A stretch of 64,000 nt of DNA from Mytilisepta virgata (GCA_028015205.1 CM051521.1:67254314-67318313), one strand, 5' to 3'; counted from the first letter of the stretch, positions 1 through 11,551 are shown. Made by a program: numbers and translations. The notes: generated by a model not told the origin, from the letters alone.

Positions 1-500
1 TGTTTTCAATTTTTCAGAACCATAACTCCTGAACGGTGAAAGTGAAAATCGTCAATACCGGAACGGTGAAAGTGGAAATCGTCAATATCGAACTTGACCT
101 CCATTTTGTCACCAGTAACAACATATTAAAATTTGAAAAAACTTTGGTTGAACAGTTCATAAGTTATCACATGGACACCACTCCCGGGAAAGCCATTTTT
201 CAATCTTTCAAGAACCATAACCCCTGAACGGTGAAAGTGAAAATCGTCAATATCGAACTTGACCTCCATTTTGTCATCAGTAACAACATATTAAAATTTG
301 AAAAGCTTTGGTTGAACAGTTCATAAGTTATCACATGGACACCACTGGAAAAGCCATTTTTCAATCTTTCAAGAACCATAGCTCTTGAACGGTGAAAGTG
401 AAAATCCTCAATATCTAACTTGACCTCCATTTTGTCATCAGTAACAACATATTAAAATTTGAAAAGCTTTGGTTGAACAGTTTATAAGTTATTGAACGGA
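1..500. repeat. Tandem repeat, about 163-bp unit
   Basis: The phrase GAACGGTGAAAGTG recurs at 31, 61, 226 and 387, each later copy followed by the same block (CAACATATTAAAATTTG, then GGTTGAACAGTT). The spacing is 165 and 161 bp, so this is about three imperfect tandem units that start before the window edge. It ends in a CG-rich stretch (CCGCCCGCCCGCC) near 515-530. The two small frames inside it are repeat artefacts. The function and family were not recognised. Confidence 0.85.
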
Positions 501-1130
501 CAGTCTGTTTGGCAGCCGCCCGCCCGCCGTACATCACCAAATTAATAACCGATATTTTCCTATGAAAATCCGGTTAAAAACAAATAACAATAATGAACGT
601 TAGAAGGTATTTTATGGTGTTTTAATTTTTCATGTTACTAGTGGTTATACAAGTGCATACAAAATAAATATGTAGAAAATAACAGGAAATGAAATACTGA
701 AGCAACATATCGAAAGGATAATCAAAATAATCGCAAATCAAGTAACATATAAAAGAACACAAGGCATAAACAAAAACAAAACCAAGACAAGCAAAAAGTA
801 CACAACGAATATCATAAAACAAGAATACTAGTAGTATGCAATTCACTTTCAGAATGCCCCGGAAAGATAAGCATGATCTGCTCCGTATTCGGCAACAACA
901 AAAAAAATGAACATGTATATTAAACAATAAAATACGATGAAAATGATTCTGCTTAGTGAAAAATACCCTTTCCCAACATTTTACATGATAAGACACGCTA
1001 CAACATTGGCGACGTTCATATTTCTATGCATGCTTCAATAGCTCTTTGTTCCTACTATGACATTTTCGTCAAGGTAACCATTATTACGTTCAGATCAAAA
1101 CTTGTTTTTTTTATTTGGGCCACTCTCTGG
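501..1130. other. AT-rich intergenic DNA
   Basis: I see no coding frame with family resemblance, no array and no RNA gene here. The 124-codon minus-strand frame at 622-996 has low-complexity aromatic/cysteine-rich translation typical of chance frames in AT-rich DNA. Confidence 0.5.
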
Positions 1131-1620
1131 CAGTCAAAGGGCTTTAGCGTGAAATCGTCTGGCAGTCAAGGGGTTAAACAAAGTTAGGGTGGGGTGGCCA
1201 TCTTAGTTGACATTCAAGGTTATCAAAAACATTTCTGAAAGAGACCATTGCTGGTATTAGTTTGGTGTCCAAATGGCCAAGTTTAAGGTATGGTGACTGC
1301 AAATTAAATTTTCCCATAGGGTCCTATGTTAAACTAAGTTCAGCTTTGGTGGCCATCTTGATTGACAGGCCAGGTCAGCGGACACAATTATGAAAGGGGA
1401 ACAACGAATGACCATTGTTACCAAGTCTGGTCCCAATTGGCCAATTGGTCTCAGATCAGAATATTTTTTAATGAATTTTCCCAAAGGGTCCCATGTTTAA
1501 CAAAGTTCAGCAGTGACGGCCATCTTTGTTGACATTCTGGGTCATAGAACATAATTCTGAAAGAGGACCACCTAAGGACCATTTCTGCCAAGTTTGGTTC
1601 CAATTCGCCCATCCCTAGAC
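1130..1620. repeat. Family-A dispersed repeat, internal fragment
   Basis: It contains the hallmark phrases of the family seen complete at 14.2 kb and 52 kb: 'CCTATGTTAAACTAAGTTC', 'GGCCATCTTG.TTGACA' and 'CCAAGTNTGGTTCCAATTGG', repeated about every 160 bp. Neither terminal motif (the GAGGCTCT hairpin or CAGGTGAGC) is present, so only the inside of a copy survives. It is non-coding. Confidence 0.7.
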
Positions 1621-1830
1621 TTTCCATGCAACCATATATTTTCCATCATTTTTCCATGAAATCCATGGCAGAAAATTCCATCTCTCATTTCTTTTAGGTT
1701 TTCCATGGTGGAATGGAAATATTTCCATGGATTTCCAATGAAAAGACATCTTTGACATGGAAAAAAGGATGTAAAACCAACTTACATTTTTTTTAGATGG
1801 AAAATAGGATGGAAACTTCACTTAAACTTT
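1612..1830. repeat. TTCCATGGAA-rich palindromic repeat
   Basis: Dense short palindromic words built on TTTCCATGGAA and ATTTCCATGG occur through this stretch. The same word class recurs at 3775-3965, 17300-17710 and 24097-24190. The minus-strand frame here is a by-product of the low-complexity motif. Confidence 0.7.
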
Positions 1831-1969
1831 TTTTTATACATGCATGAAATGTGGATGGAAACTGGACACAGATACATTTTTTTAATAGAAATGAATTGTC
1901 AGTTTACCCAGTACACTCTTTTTAGCAATCTCAACACACGACCGTATTTCATACAAATGTTGGGATACA

Positions 1970-2455
1970 GTGAAGAATAAGGACTAGATTCTGGTACAAC
2001 CAGAACTGTAAAAAAATTAATTCCAGAATTGTTCTCAACAATTCTGGAAATACCAGAATTGTGCAAGACAATTCTAGTATTTCCAGCATTGTATCCTGGT
2101 ACAATTCTGGAATTCCAGAATTGTCAACAATTCTGGTATACATATATTTACCAGAATTGTAAAAAGATATTTGCAATTCTGGAAATACCAGAATTGTAGC
2201 AATTACAATGCTGGTAAAACCAGAACTGTATAAAAAAACTACTGGAAAAAACCAGAATTATTAAAATCCAATCCTAGAAAAACTAGAATTGTAACATATA
2301 CAATGCTGGTTAAACCAGAATTTAAAAAAAAATAATGCTGGATAATCCAGAACTGTATCATATACAATGCTGGTAAAACCAGAATTGTAAAATAAAGAAT
2401 GCTGGAAAAACCAGAATTTTAGCATTTACAATGCTAGTACATCCAGTATTGTTAA
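1970..2455. repeat. CCAGAATTGT / ACAATTCTGG motif array
   Basis: More than fifteen copies of the word CCAGAATTGT or its reverse complement ACAATTCTGG (with variants such as CCAGAACTGT and CAATGCTGG) occur at spacings of about 15-40 bp in both orientations. Adjacent opposite-facing copies form many short hairpins. No family name is known to me. Confidence 0.8.
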
Positions 2456-2593
2456 AAAAAGAAAATTAATCTGAAGGATTGCTTGTATTCAATACAATAG
2501 TGCTAGAACAAGAGATTTTATGTTTTAAGCAATTTTAAAAAAATTATCTGGCACAAAATCCTACTTTCACGTACCCGCATGTGCTGAGGTAAC

Positions 2594-2800
2594 AGTTTAG
2601 TTTAGTTGGGGTTTTATGTCGTTTTCAGCACATTTGGCTATTTCGCGACGGCTAGTTTTTATTGGTAGAGTAAGCCGGAGTACCCGGAGAGAACCACCGA
2701 CCTTCGGTAGGAAAATTGGCAATCCTTGTCAATTTAGATCGGAGTCGAATGCACCCCGCCACAGGTGAAATTCGAACTCACAACCTCAGTGTTGACATTG
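2594..2800 (-). mobile_element. tRNA-related SINE fragment (minus strand)
   Basis: Read on the minus strand it has GAGGTTGTGAGTTCGAAT, close to a tRNA T-arm/B-box (GGTTCGAATCC), followed by a body with GGTCGGTGGTTCTC and a tail of AACTAAACTAAAC type. This is the layout of tRNA-derived SINEs: tRNA head, body, short A/C-rich tail. The A-box end is missing or too diverged to see, so this is a 5'-truncated copy. The small plus-strand frame at 2716-2907 overlaps it and is not a gene. Family assignment is open. Confidence 0.45.
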
Positions 2801-2809
2801 AGGTAACAG

Positions 2810-3770
2810 AAATTACTAAATTATACAGTATTAAACGAAACAAAAAACATATTCTTTTCTTTCTTGTAGCATTTTTCTGTTTATTCTTTATTTTATGCCA
2901 TGTTTAAGTTGACATGCTTCAACATGCAAAGATTGTAATAATGAGTTTAAGAAAAGGCAAACTGAATTATGTGGTATAAACCGGCATATTTATTATGAAC
3001 GACCAGTTGAACATCTTTTCTGTGTATTATTTATCATTATTTTTTGGTTTCTTATGACAGTATTCAAAAATAGCATACATATTGCAACTTTATTTCCTGA
3101 CAAGTAATATGTTAGTCTGTTTTTAAACATATAATGGAACATTTTGTTGTTACATAGTATATTATATTGTATCATTTCTAATTTTTCTTTAGTACTGATT
3201 ATATGTGTTCAATAATATTTTTCAATAAATAGAAGTCTTTCCAGATCCTTGCTTATACATCAAGATTTTCACTGGGTAAGTGAACTATCAGTCTTTATAA
3301 GTATAAGTGAAATTATAAGTGAAACATTTTTTTAACTTATAAATGGCTTATATTATAATTTCACTTATACCACTTACATGACTTATACATGATTCTGTAC
3401 CACTGATAATTAAGCCTTATAAGTGGCCATTAAGAGAATAAGACTGCAGTTTACTACCAGATCTGTGGTATACATGTATAAGTCAACTATAAGTTTGGAC
3501 TTAGAAAATTTGAGTGATATTGGACTTAAAAAATTGTCTGTTCAAACAAGTCAAAGAACCGAACTACTGTCTGAAAACCTCGCTTCATATAACAGTTTTT
3601 TTTGTAAATTCTTCAATTTGTCTTTTTACTTCTCATGAGATCTTTTTTTGTCAGGAATTTAGTCTTTATGGGTCAACATCAAAATTTTTGCTTTTCACCC
3701 CATTTGTACCAAGATGAAAACAGTTTTGAATGGGTAATTTCTAGTGTAAAGGTGTAGGCCCGTACATAAA
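2810..3770. other. AT-rich intergenic DNA with a hairpin at about 3299-3371
   Basis: There is no recognisable gene. Near 3299-3371 the word TATAAGTGAAATTATA meets its reverse complement TATAATTTCACTTATA, giving a stem of about 16 bp. The small frames at 2993, 3423 and 3514 have no recognisable domain. Confidence 0.45.
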
Positions 3771-3774
3771 ATCT

Positions 3775-3965
3775 CCATGCTGTTTGTAAATTTCCATAGA
3801 TTTCCATGGAATATGGTGTATTTTTGGAATATTATGGACTTTTCTCCGTGTTCATCAAATTACGGGAAATTCTCCTCTGATCTATGTGAAGACTCAACAG
3901 TTCTCTGTAGAGAGATTTTTTATGTCGACAGAAATCTGCGAAGAAACATGGAAAACATTTTCCTA
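3775..3965. repeat. Diverged TTCCATGGAA-type repeat
   Basis: AAATTTCCATAGATTTCCATGGAAT and similar words mark a decayed copy of the palindromic repeat seen near 1.6 kb and 17.3 kb. There is no coding potential. Confidence 0.5.
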
Positions 3966-4117
3966 TAACAACTATGTACAGAAATTTGTGGAACTCGAAA
4001 AAGTTTAAGCCTGGAATATGGAAAATAGTGGAGATTTTGTACTTGCAAGTTCAGAAATGAATCTGATATTGAGTTTAATTATGCATCTTCAAGACCATAA
4101 GTTATATTATAAAGCAT

Positions 4118-4842
4118 TTGGTCAATTCGGCACCAGTACCAATGGTCATTTTGGTCATTTTGGGACCGTTAAATGGTCAATTCGGGACCGATAAATAATC
4201 AATTTGTGACTTATCCATAGTCATTTCGGCACCACATACTATTGTATTTTAATCTAAATTTATAACAATATAATAATTAACACATTATATCATTTCTGTA
4301 ATATTTTAATATAAAACTGAAGTTAGACAATTTATTAAAAACAATTAATCTATCATTTTCAATCATGTAATCAGTTTTATATTCATAGTAAATTATAATT
4401 AATGAATCTTTGATAAAATAATTAATCAAGACTGGATAAGATCATTATCTCAAAGGAAATAATAAAAGACTATTAAGTTTTGTGTTTGTTTTGATTTTAC
4501 TCATTTTATAGTTCACATAGTTTGATGCATGCTAAAATCCAAGGCTGTCTGAAACTTTTGTACATCTAAGCTGAAAAATTACCATAAAAGACATGATTCT
4601 CTGGTTTGGGTAATAGATAACAAAGAAATAATTACCATTGTTTTGACACCATGATGGTTGCCAATGACTGTTTATCTAATAATTATATAATATCATGTTT
4701 TAACAGTAATTTCCAATTTGACATGCACCTGATTAGTTGGGTAATAAATCATCCTGACACAGTGCAATATTAAATATTTAGAGGAGCCGATTTGACAAAA
4801 TATTGGTGTCGAATTGACCAGGTGCCGATTTGACTTATATTC
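4118..4842. mobile_element. MITE-like element with GGTCAATTCGGCACC subterminal inverted repeats
   Basis: The left end has TTGGTCAATTCGGCACC followed by further GGTCAATTCGGGACC copies. The right end has GGTGTCGAATTGACCAGG and GGTGCCGATTTGACTT, which are reverse complements of the left words. The AT-rich centre has no frame. Several short motif copies in opposite orientation at the two ends are typical of non-autonomous DNA elements. Exact ends and target duplication were not determined. Confidence 0.4.
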
Positions 4843-4906
4843 CCTTTTTTACTCTCCACTTCCAGTCATTTCGTGCATGTGATTTTGTGAATTAAAAACA
4901 ATCTAG

Positions 4907-5040
4907 CAAATGTCTTGCAGGGCATTGCTGAAGTGCGAAACGAAATTGAAACGAAACACAATGCAACAGAATGGAGCGAAACAAAACGCAATGCAACGAA
5001 ATGGAGCGAAACGAAGTGCAACGCAACGAAATGGTGGAGG
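4907..5040 (+). repeat. GAAACGAAATGGAGC minisatellite, copy 1
   Basis: An approximately 25-bp unit containing GAAATGGAGCGAAACGAA and TGCAACGCAACGAAATGG is repeated about four times after the lead-in GGGCATTGCTGAAGTGCG. The same lead-in and array occur in reverse complement at 11214-11374. Two plus frames translate it into a repetitive Asn-Ala-Thr-Lys-Trp peptide, which I regard as an artefact. Confidence 0.75.
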
Positions 5041-5054
5041 GTGCAGGACAAATC

Positions 5055-5280
5055 CCCCACTTCAAACTCGCCCCATATCAACTCGCACCAACTCTATCCA
5101 ACTCGCCCCAACTCGGAAAATATTGTTACAAACTCGCTCCAACTGTGAAAATCATAGCCACCAACTCGCCCCAACTCATGAAAATAATAATTCCATACTC
5201 GGTACATGTAAATATCATGGTTACCAACTCGCCCCAACTGGTGGTAATACTACTTACAAACTCGCCCAAACTTATTACAA
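5055..5280 (+). repeat. CAACTCGCCCCAACTC imperfect tandem array
   Basis: The words ACCAACTCGCCCCAACT and AAACTCGCTCCAACT recur about eight times at irregular 18-60 bp spacing, directly following the GAAACGAAATGGAGC array. The overlapping frames (up to 220 codons at 4910-5572) run through both arrays and into unrelated AT-rich DNA. I do not call them genes. Confidence 0.65.
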
Positions 5281-5588
5281 TAACGATTTTAATTCCATGT
5301 GTGGAACTTGCACCAATTACATCTTGTATAGGCCACAATTAAAAATATTTATGTTTGCACTAACGCGCCCGACCCGAAAAAAAGGGGCCGACTCAAAAGT
5401 TTTTTTGAGGTTAAAATCGAAAAGATTTTTATCCCGGATTTTTTTCGTCTCCCATCTGACTTTGTTCCATGTGTTACTTTTGCTGCATTTCGAGGTTTTC
5501 GAGATTTATCGAAAGTGCCGTCGTAGCATACGATACGGCTCGAATGAAACTCAAAATTGTAATATTGACTGAAAGAGGATAGATTTTA

Positions 5589-6092
5589 GCACAAGGACCC
5601 GACTTCTGGATATTTATTTCTTTTTTATTTTATTTTTTTGTTGTTGTCTTATTTCATGAGTACTTTTTAATAAATATTTACTATAACAACGCAAATTATG
5701 CGTTTATTATCAATGTGCTATACACTATCGTCCTTATACTAAAAAATCCTAAAGGGATATAAGCCGCCATTTTGGATTTCCTACCTCTGCCACGATTAAA
5801 ATCAATTAAAAATACTTCCATGTCACAATTTATTTCATATCTGCCCTCAATCTCCTCCAAAATGAATGATCTTCAAAATCCCATCATCATTTTACAAACT
5901 ACGACATTAAACTCGATAATTTGACGAGCGAATATTTTGTATAAGGACGTGGATAGTGTATAGCATATTGATAATAAATGCAGAATATTCGTGGTTACAG
6001 TGAATATTTATTAAAAGTACTCATGAAATAAGACAACAACAAAAATAAAATAAAAAAGAAATTATAAATTTCCAGAAGTCGGGCCCCTGTGG
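5589..6092. mobile_element. Foldback element with about 157-bp inverted arms
   Basis: The left arm (5589-5745) and right arm (5936-6092) are reverse complements with small indels. Both contain the ACCCGACTTCTGG / CCAGAAGTCGGG end, the TTTCATGAGTACTTTTAATAA segment and the TGCTATACACTATC / GATAGTGTATAGCA inner end. A 190-bp AT-rich spacer separates them. It codes for nothing and is a MITE or foldback element of unknown superfamily. Confidence 0.75.
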
Positions 6093-6504
6093 ATTTTAGT
6101 TTAAAAAATGCGAAAACATTAACTGATTTTGCTTCTGACAAGTAATGGGAAGTCATAAATTGGCCGACTTGTGAATTGACATGTGGTGTGTAAAACTTTC
6201 ACAGTGATAATTGGCACCTGCACTGGTAAGTTTTAAAAATTGCGAAAAAGCGCCGGAAAAGTAAACCTTTTTTTCCCCATATGTAATGGAATTTTATGCA
6301 GAATCTGAAAAATTAAGTCTCAATTGGATTGAAACTCTGCATCAGACCTCAATTTTAAGCCGAAGTGGAGTGAAATTTAACACTTTTAAAGCTTTTGTAT
6401 GAAAAATTTTGAAATGTTGCTATGCCAACTAGGTTTCCATGGATATTTTTTATCTATTTTATCATGATTGAAACAATGCTAACATAATGGCCTTTCAGAA
6501 TGTG

Positions 6505-6527
6505 TATATATATATATATATATATAT
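6505..6527. repeat. (TA)n microsatellite
   Basis: An uninterrupted TA run of about 11 units. Confidence 0.95.
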
Positions 6528-6529
6528 GG

Positions 6530-7965
6530 ATTGTTATTTTGAAACTCCTGGGATGATGCCTCTGCTGGTGGACCCTAGGTCCCCGAGGGTATTCGCCAAC
6601 CAAGTCGTCAGACTTGTCTGACATGATTACATTGATTTGTTACAGAAATTACCAGTATTTAGCAAAATTCAAAATTAATAGAAATACTGAGGGTTCATTC
6701 CTATTTCGGTATTTTTGGTTGAGTACTTCTTTTTTAATATAAGTCTGGTTTTTGGTCTTCCAAATGTTTCGGTTTCAATGCTGCTGATGAGAGGTAACTC
6801 CTTGAAATGCGTCATATACAGCATAGTATAAATTTACTATATCTAATATTAGTACATGTATCTTTGGATTGTTATTTTAAGAAACTGAACCAAAAACTGA
6901 CAAAAAAGACTAATTTTTGCAGAGTTATCTCCCCTTTCCAATGTTAATTTCCATAGGAAATTAAAAATGCTGATTTTGAGTTTTCCTCAAGTTAGATTTT
7001 ATGGGACTTTTTTCTGTGTATATTTGGGGCTTAATGCTATAGATTAGAACTAAAACATTTTCTGTTGCAATCAGTTTGAGGTTAAAACTTAGTTCGACTG
7101 GACTACAAAATGAAACGCAGTGTCCAACTTCATTTGTTGGTCGATATGTTGATTTCGTTATTTTTCACATTTTCAAATATAACTGGCACGATACAAATTT
7201 CATGTCTTTCATTTTTAACAAAGATTAAAACATAAAAGGGTTAGCTTTTCTATTTTCAATAATTACACCTTTTTTGGTTTATATGATGTTGAAGTCGCTT
7301 GTGACTGATTTTTGCGTTCAAAGGATGAAGTGTTAAATTTCGGGAAGGGGTTTATGTTTGAAGTGAAGAATTACATATGTTGTGTTATATAAAACATGTA
7401 AAAGGGAGTGCGGGCAGTTAGAACGCATATACATAGCTGCACATTTGATAAGGATCTACCAAGCCTATTAAAAAAGGTAGGCGTTTATTTTGTTTTATTC
7501 CACTAGGAAGAATCACATTTCTTGTTTCTAAGAATTTGTTTTTAACATGATGTACTTGTTGATGTTCATTGGGCCACGCCAAATTAAAACACCAATAGTC
7601 GGGATTCCTCGAGTGTTGTAAAAGGTAGACAACAAACTAAAGTTTTTCATCCTGCTCCTTGGGCTGAATCGCCCCCATATAGATCCGAAATGAAAGGACA
7701 AACGACTGCAAAGCAAAGTTTATGCCATTTCAACAGGGTTGTAGTCTATTTGATGCCAGGAAACGGAGCAAAATCAATGAAGAATGGTAAAATTTACTGA
7801 GATATGTCAGATTTGATGTTAACAAAAAGTTTAAATCATGTCTGCTTGAATGAAATTCCTTCCTTAAAATTTTTTTTAATCAAAATAAAAATGTCGCTCA
7901 CTCGCTAGCTCACTCCGATTTTTAGATGGCAGAAGTCCAACGAACGTGACTCGGAGTGGCATATG
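6530..7965. other. Intergenic DNA, no gene recognised
   Basis: It is AT-rich and without a convincing coding frame. The 62-codon minus frame at 7528-7716 has no recognisable family. Confidence 0.4.
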
Positions 7966-7967
7966 GG

Positions 7968-7994
7968 TTAAATAAATAAATAAATAAATAAATG
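7968..7994. repeat. (AAAT)n microsatellite
   Basis: About six tandem AAAT units follow the word GGGTTA. Confidence 0.9.
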
Positions 7995-9285
7995 CAAACA
8001 GTACAAACAAACACAAAATACTGTAACATCTAACAAATATATGTAATATATGTGTAAATGTTGTAGAAAGCCATTAGAAATTTTTACATGCACCGAAAAA
8101 TGTTTTTACATGCATACCTTGCAAATGAGATATCATGCAGATTTGCTTGGCCAACCTGTATTTATTGATGTCTCTTTTTGCAGCAATGAAAATTACAACT
8201 CACCAATAAAAGAAACTGCAATGTATGACTACAGTTTACATGTAATAAAAAAACACGAAGGCCTACACCTGTGTCGGCTAATTCTGTACACCTGCAAAGG
8301 AACTGTGCCATGCTAGTGCTATCTCAAAAACAATAAAATAGTCTGGTTTTAAATGAGATCTTTTCAAGAAATGGCCTTAAATTAGAAGTTTTACATGTAA
8401 AGCAAGAGAAAATATTACCTTTTCATTTTCCTTTTTCAGCATAGGCAAATCCCTCTTTTGATTAATAGCATTCAACACAATAATATCCACAGTTTGAATG
8501 AATTTCATACATTTCTTACTTCTGATTACTAATTGAGATCATGTTTTAAAAAAGGGGGTGCAAAAAGTTAATTTTCTGACAACATCGTTAGTCATTAGTC
8601 ATCATTAGCATAAAAAATCCTTAACCATACAAAATACAAATCCTAAGTGACCATCATTATAATAAAATCTTAAATGTACATTTAATTATTTGATTTCTAT
8701 ATACACCTAGAAACAGGCGGCCAGCATGTTAATTTAAACAGTTACTGTATTTTCTGAACTAAGTCTATGTGGACTATAGGTCTAACTGATACTTTCTCTG
8801 TAGACTTATAATGGTAAAATTGTCATTTTAAAGTTAAAAAAAGTCCCGACCTATAGGCAGACAAATATGGTACTACGAATTCACATGTTAAGTAAAATGG
8901 TTATAAGAATGAGTGACCAGTGAGTGCAATACGAAAATCAGAAACGTATTTTTCACCGAATAAACAATATCTTCGTAATGTGAATGAATAAAGGTCATTT
9001 ATACCTCCGAAGATAATTGTTTTTTTCCGCAGTAAAAAAAATTACTTTCATCGATTTGCAGTCTTTTTGTTTTAGTAACAAAAGGTTCCCAAGAGCCTTA
9101 ATTGCTCATCTGTTACTTTTTGTGTAGATCTTGCATCAATAAAATGCTTCGTATATACCATAGTGTAAATTTACTGTATCTAATATTAGTATCTTTGGAT
9201 TGTTATTTTGCTATTTAATGTATACTGTTGTATTTTTCACCTAAATATTGACTTGAAAAGCTAAAATATAGAATTCTGAACCCAC
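7995..9285. other. Intergenic DNA, no gene recognised
   Basis: The longest frame (8050-8316, 88 codons) translates to a cysteine- and histidine-containing peptide without a regular zinc-finger spacing or a good initiation context. I see no splice-bordered exon and no RNA gene. Confidence 0.4.
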
Positions 9286-9478
9286 ATATATATGGTTGCT
9301 AGGGACTTTTTCATCGGTTGTTATGGACTTTGCCAATGGCACTGACTCTTGACCTTCCATTTTGAATTAAACAGGTAAATTGTAGGATCCTGAACAAAAT
9401 ATATCTGGTTGCTAGGGACTTTTCCATCGGTTGCTATGGACCTTTTCAATGGCCTTGACCCTCCATTTTAGTTGTACA
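9286..9478. repeat. Two-copy tandem repeat, about 115 bp
   Basis: GGTTGCTAGGGACTTTT.CATCGGTTG.TATGGAC followed by 'TTGACCNTCCATTTT' occurs twice in a row (about 9293 and 9408) with roughly 10-15% divergence by eye. It is non-coding. Confidence 0.7.
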
Positions 9479-9500
9479 GCTACAGCACAGTCAGGGTGGA

Positions 9501-9793
9501 ACTGTGATTTTCCCTGCATTCTGTGGACAGTCAGTAGTTTTAACACTTAAATATTTTCTAAGCAATAAGAAATGAAAAAAAAATATATAAAATAAGAAAG
9601 TATGATTATTTAATTATGAGTATTTCTCATTTCATATATATTTTGTAGAAACAGTTTACATGTATATATGGTATGCAATTACTGACTTTCCACAAATGTC
9701 CACTCAAATTTTGAGTGGACACCACCATTTTTAGTGGACAGGAAGTTATGGAATTTGAGTGGTGTCCACTTGTGACAAGTGGAAAATCACAGT
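9501..9793. mobile_element. Short MITE with ACTGTGATTTTCC termini
   Basis: The ends are inverted: ACTGTGATTTTCC at 9501 and GGAAAATCACAGT ending at 9793. Internal inverted words (GTCCACTCAAATTTTGAGTGGAC, and GTGGACACCAC with GTGGTGTCCAC) fold the right half further. It is 293 bp long with no reading frame. This is a small non-autonomous DNA transposon with the superfamily uncertain. Confidence 0.6.
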
Positions 9794-9889
9794 ATCACAC
9801 CGAACATACTGTACCATTTAATTTATTTCAAGTTATGCTCTTAACATCTGTGACAATGTCAGACCCTTATTTTTAATGATAATTAAATA

Positions 9890-10852
9890 ATCTTTCAAGA
9901 GCAAAAACTCTTATAAGGGGTCAATTGACGATTTTGGTCTTGTTGATTTATTTGTAGATCTTACTTTGCTGAACATTTTTGTCTTTATCAATAATAATAT
10001 TGAAGTTAATAACCCAAAACTGCAAAATTTCCTTAAAATTAACAATTCAGGGCAATAACCCAAATATGGGTTGACCAATTTTTCTGAAAATTGCATGGCT
10101 GAAAGATCTTGACCTAGTTAACATTTTTACTCCAGTCAGTTTCGCACTAACTGCTTTAGTTTCTGAGATATGAACCAAAAAGTGCATTTTTCGCTTATGT
10201 TCTATTTTTAGCCATGTCAACTCAAGGATCTTTCAGCCTAAATTTGGCTGAAATTTATTCTGTAGTTTCAGAGGAGAAGATTTTTGAAAGTTTACAAAAA
10301 TAACGAAAAAAATGTGAAAAATTGTCTTTAAAGGGCAAAAACTCCTATAAGGGGTTCAACTGACAATTTTGGTCAACTTATTTGTAGATCTTACTTTGTT
10401 GGACATTTTTTCTCTTTACAGTTTGTCTTTATAATAATTTTCAAGATAATAACCTAACTGTAAAAATTTCCTTAAAATTAACAATTCAGGGGCAATAACC
10501 CAACAAAGGGTTGACCGATTCGTCTGAAAATTTCATGGCAGGTAGATCTTGACCTGATGAACATTTTTACTCCAATCAGTTTTACTCTAAATGCTTTAGC
10601 TTTTGAGATATAAGCCAAAAACTGCAGTTTACCCCTATGTTGTATTTTTAGCCATGGCGGCCATGCTTCTCGACAAGCAATAAAATAAAACATATACTTT
10701 ATTCTAGATACCCTAAGGATCATTCAGTCTAAGTATGGCTGTAATTGGTTCAGTGGTTTCAGAGAAGAAATCCTTTGAAAAAGTTTACGACAGACGACGG
10801 ATGCCAAGTGATAGCAAAAGCTCACGTCCTTTTAGGACAGGTGAGCTAAAAA
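9890..10852 (+). repeat. Family-A/B dispersed repeat ending CAGGTGAGCTAAAAA
   Basis: Two tandem blocks of about 420 bp (9900-10215 and 10320-10645) share GGCAAAAACTCNTATAAGGGGT, TTTGTAGATCTTACTTTG, AACAATTCAGG.GCAATAACCC and a block ending 'TATTTTTAGCCATG'. The right end has GACGGATGCCAAGTGATAGCAAAAGC and a terminal CAGGTGAGCTAAAAA, the 3' end shared by all family-A copies in this window. The left end is missing. The minus-strand frames at 9911 and 10478 are repeat artefacts. Confidence 0.75.
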
Positions 10853-10872
10853 TTACCACATAGAAAAACTGT

Positions 10873-10912
10873 ATGTTTGTTTGTTTAGTTGGGGCTTTAA
10901 GAAGCTATTTTC
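10873..10912 (-). repeat. SINE 3' tail remnant
   Basis: The minus strand reads GCCCCAACTAAACAAACAAAC, matching the tail of the SINE at 2594-2800. Only about 40 bp survive. Confidence 0.35.
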
Positions 10913-11213
10913 ACAAAAAAAGAAGAAATAAAACACTCACAAGTCAGGTAGATTTATTGCAACTTGCATGTGATTTTACACATCATATGTCCAAATTAAT
11001 TTGAAGTCAGTTTTCATGACAAAAGAAATATGTTCACCGTCATGAAATTTCAGTTCTCTGTAACCCGCTGTTATATATTTTGCTTTTTAATAATTTTTGA
11101 ATTGGAGGAAAATATTTTCATTATGATTAATTATATATAAATTAAAATTTAAAACATGTCAAAATTTTAAGTCATTCAGGGCAAAATCAAAAGAATATAT
11201 GCATTTTTGTATC

Positions 11214-11374
11214 CTGTCGGCTTTGCGTTGTGTTTCGTTTTGTTTCGCTCCATTTTGTTGCGTTGCATTTTGTTTCGCTCCATTTCATTGCGTAGCATTT
11301 CATTTCACTCCATTTCGTTGCGTTGCATTTCTTTTTCATTTTAATTTCGTTTTGCACTTTAGCAATGCCCATGT
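11214..11374 (-). repeat. GAAACGAAATGGAGC minisatellite, copy 2 (inverted)
   Basis: This is the reverse complement of the array at 4907-5040, including the same lead-in GGGCATTGCTAAAGTGC. It has five or six units. Translated frames on both strands are low-complexity. Confidence 0.75.
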
Positions 11375-11551
11375 CTTGTATAACAAATTATAATTTTGTC
11401 TATCATTTTGTTATGGAAGATAAAATATTTTACTGAGACTTTAATAATATGCATATTGAATGTGTGAAGTTGTTGATTCCTTGGCAGGCAATGAAAACGA
11501 TGTCATCAATCATTTTGAATCGTCTGCTCGTAGACGACAGGTTGCAAATGT

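Noticed and set aside
622..996. 124-codon minus-strand frame
   Set aside because: Phe/Cys/Tyr-rich translation typical of random AT-rich DNA; no membrane-protein regularity that I trust and no splice or homolog support.
4910..5572. 220-codon plus-strand frame
   Set aside because: It translates two adjacent tandem arrays and then AT-rich DNA; no domain, and overlapping frames are equally open.
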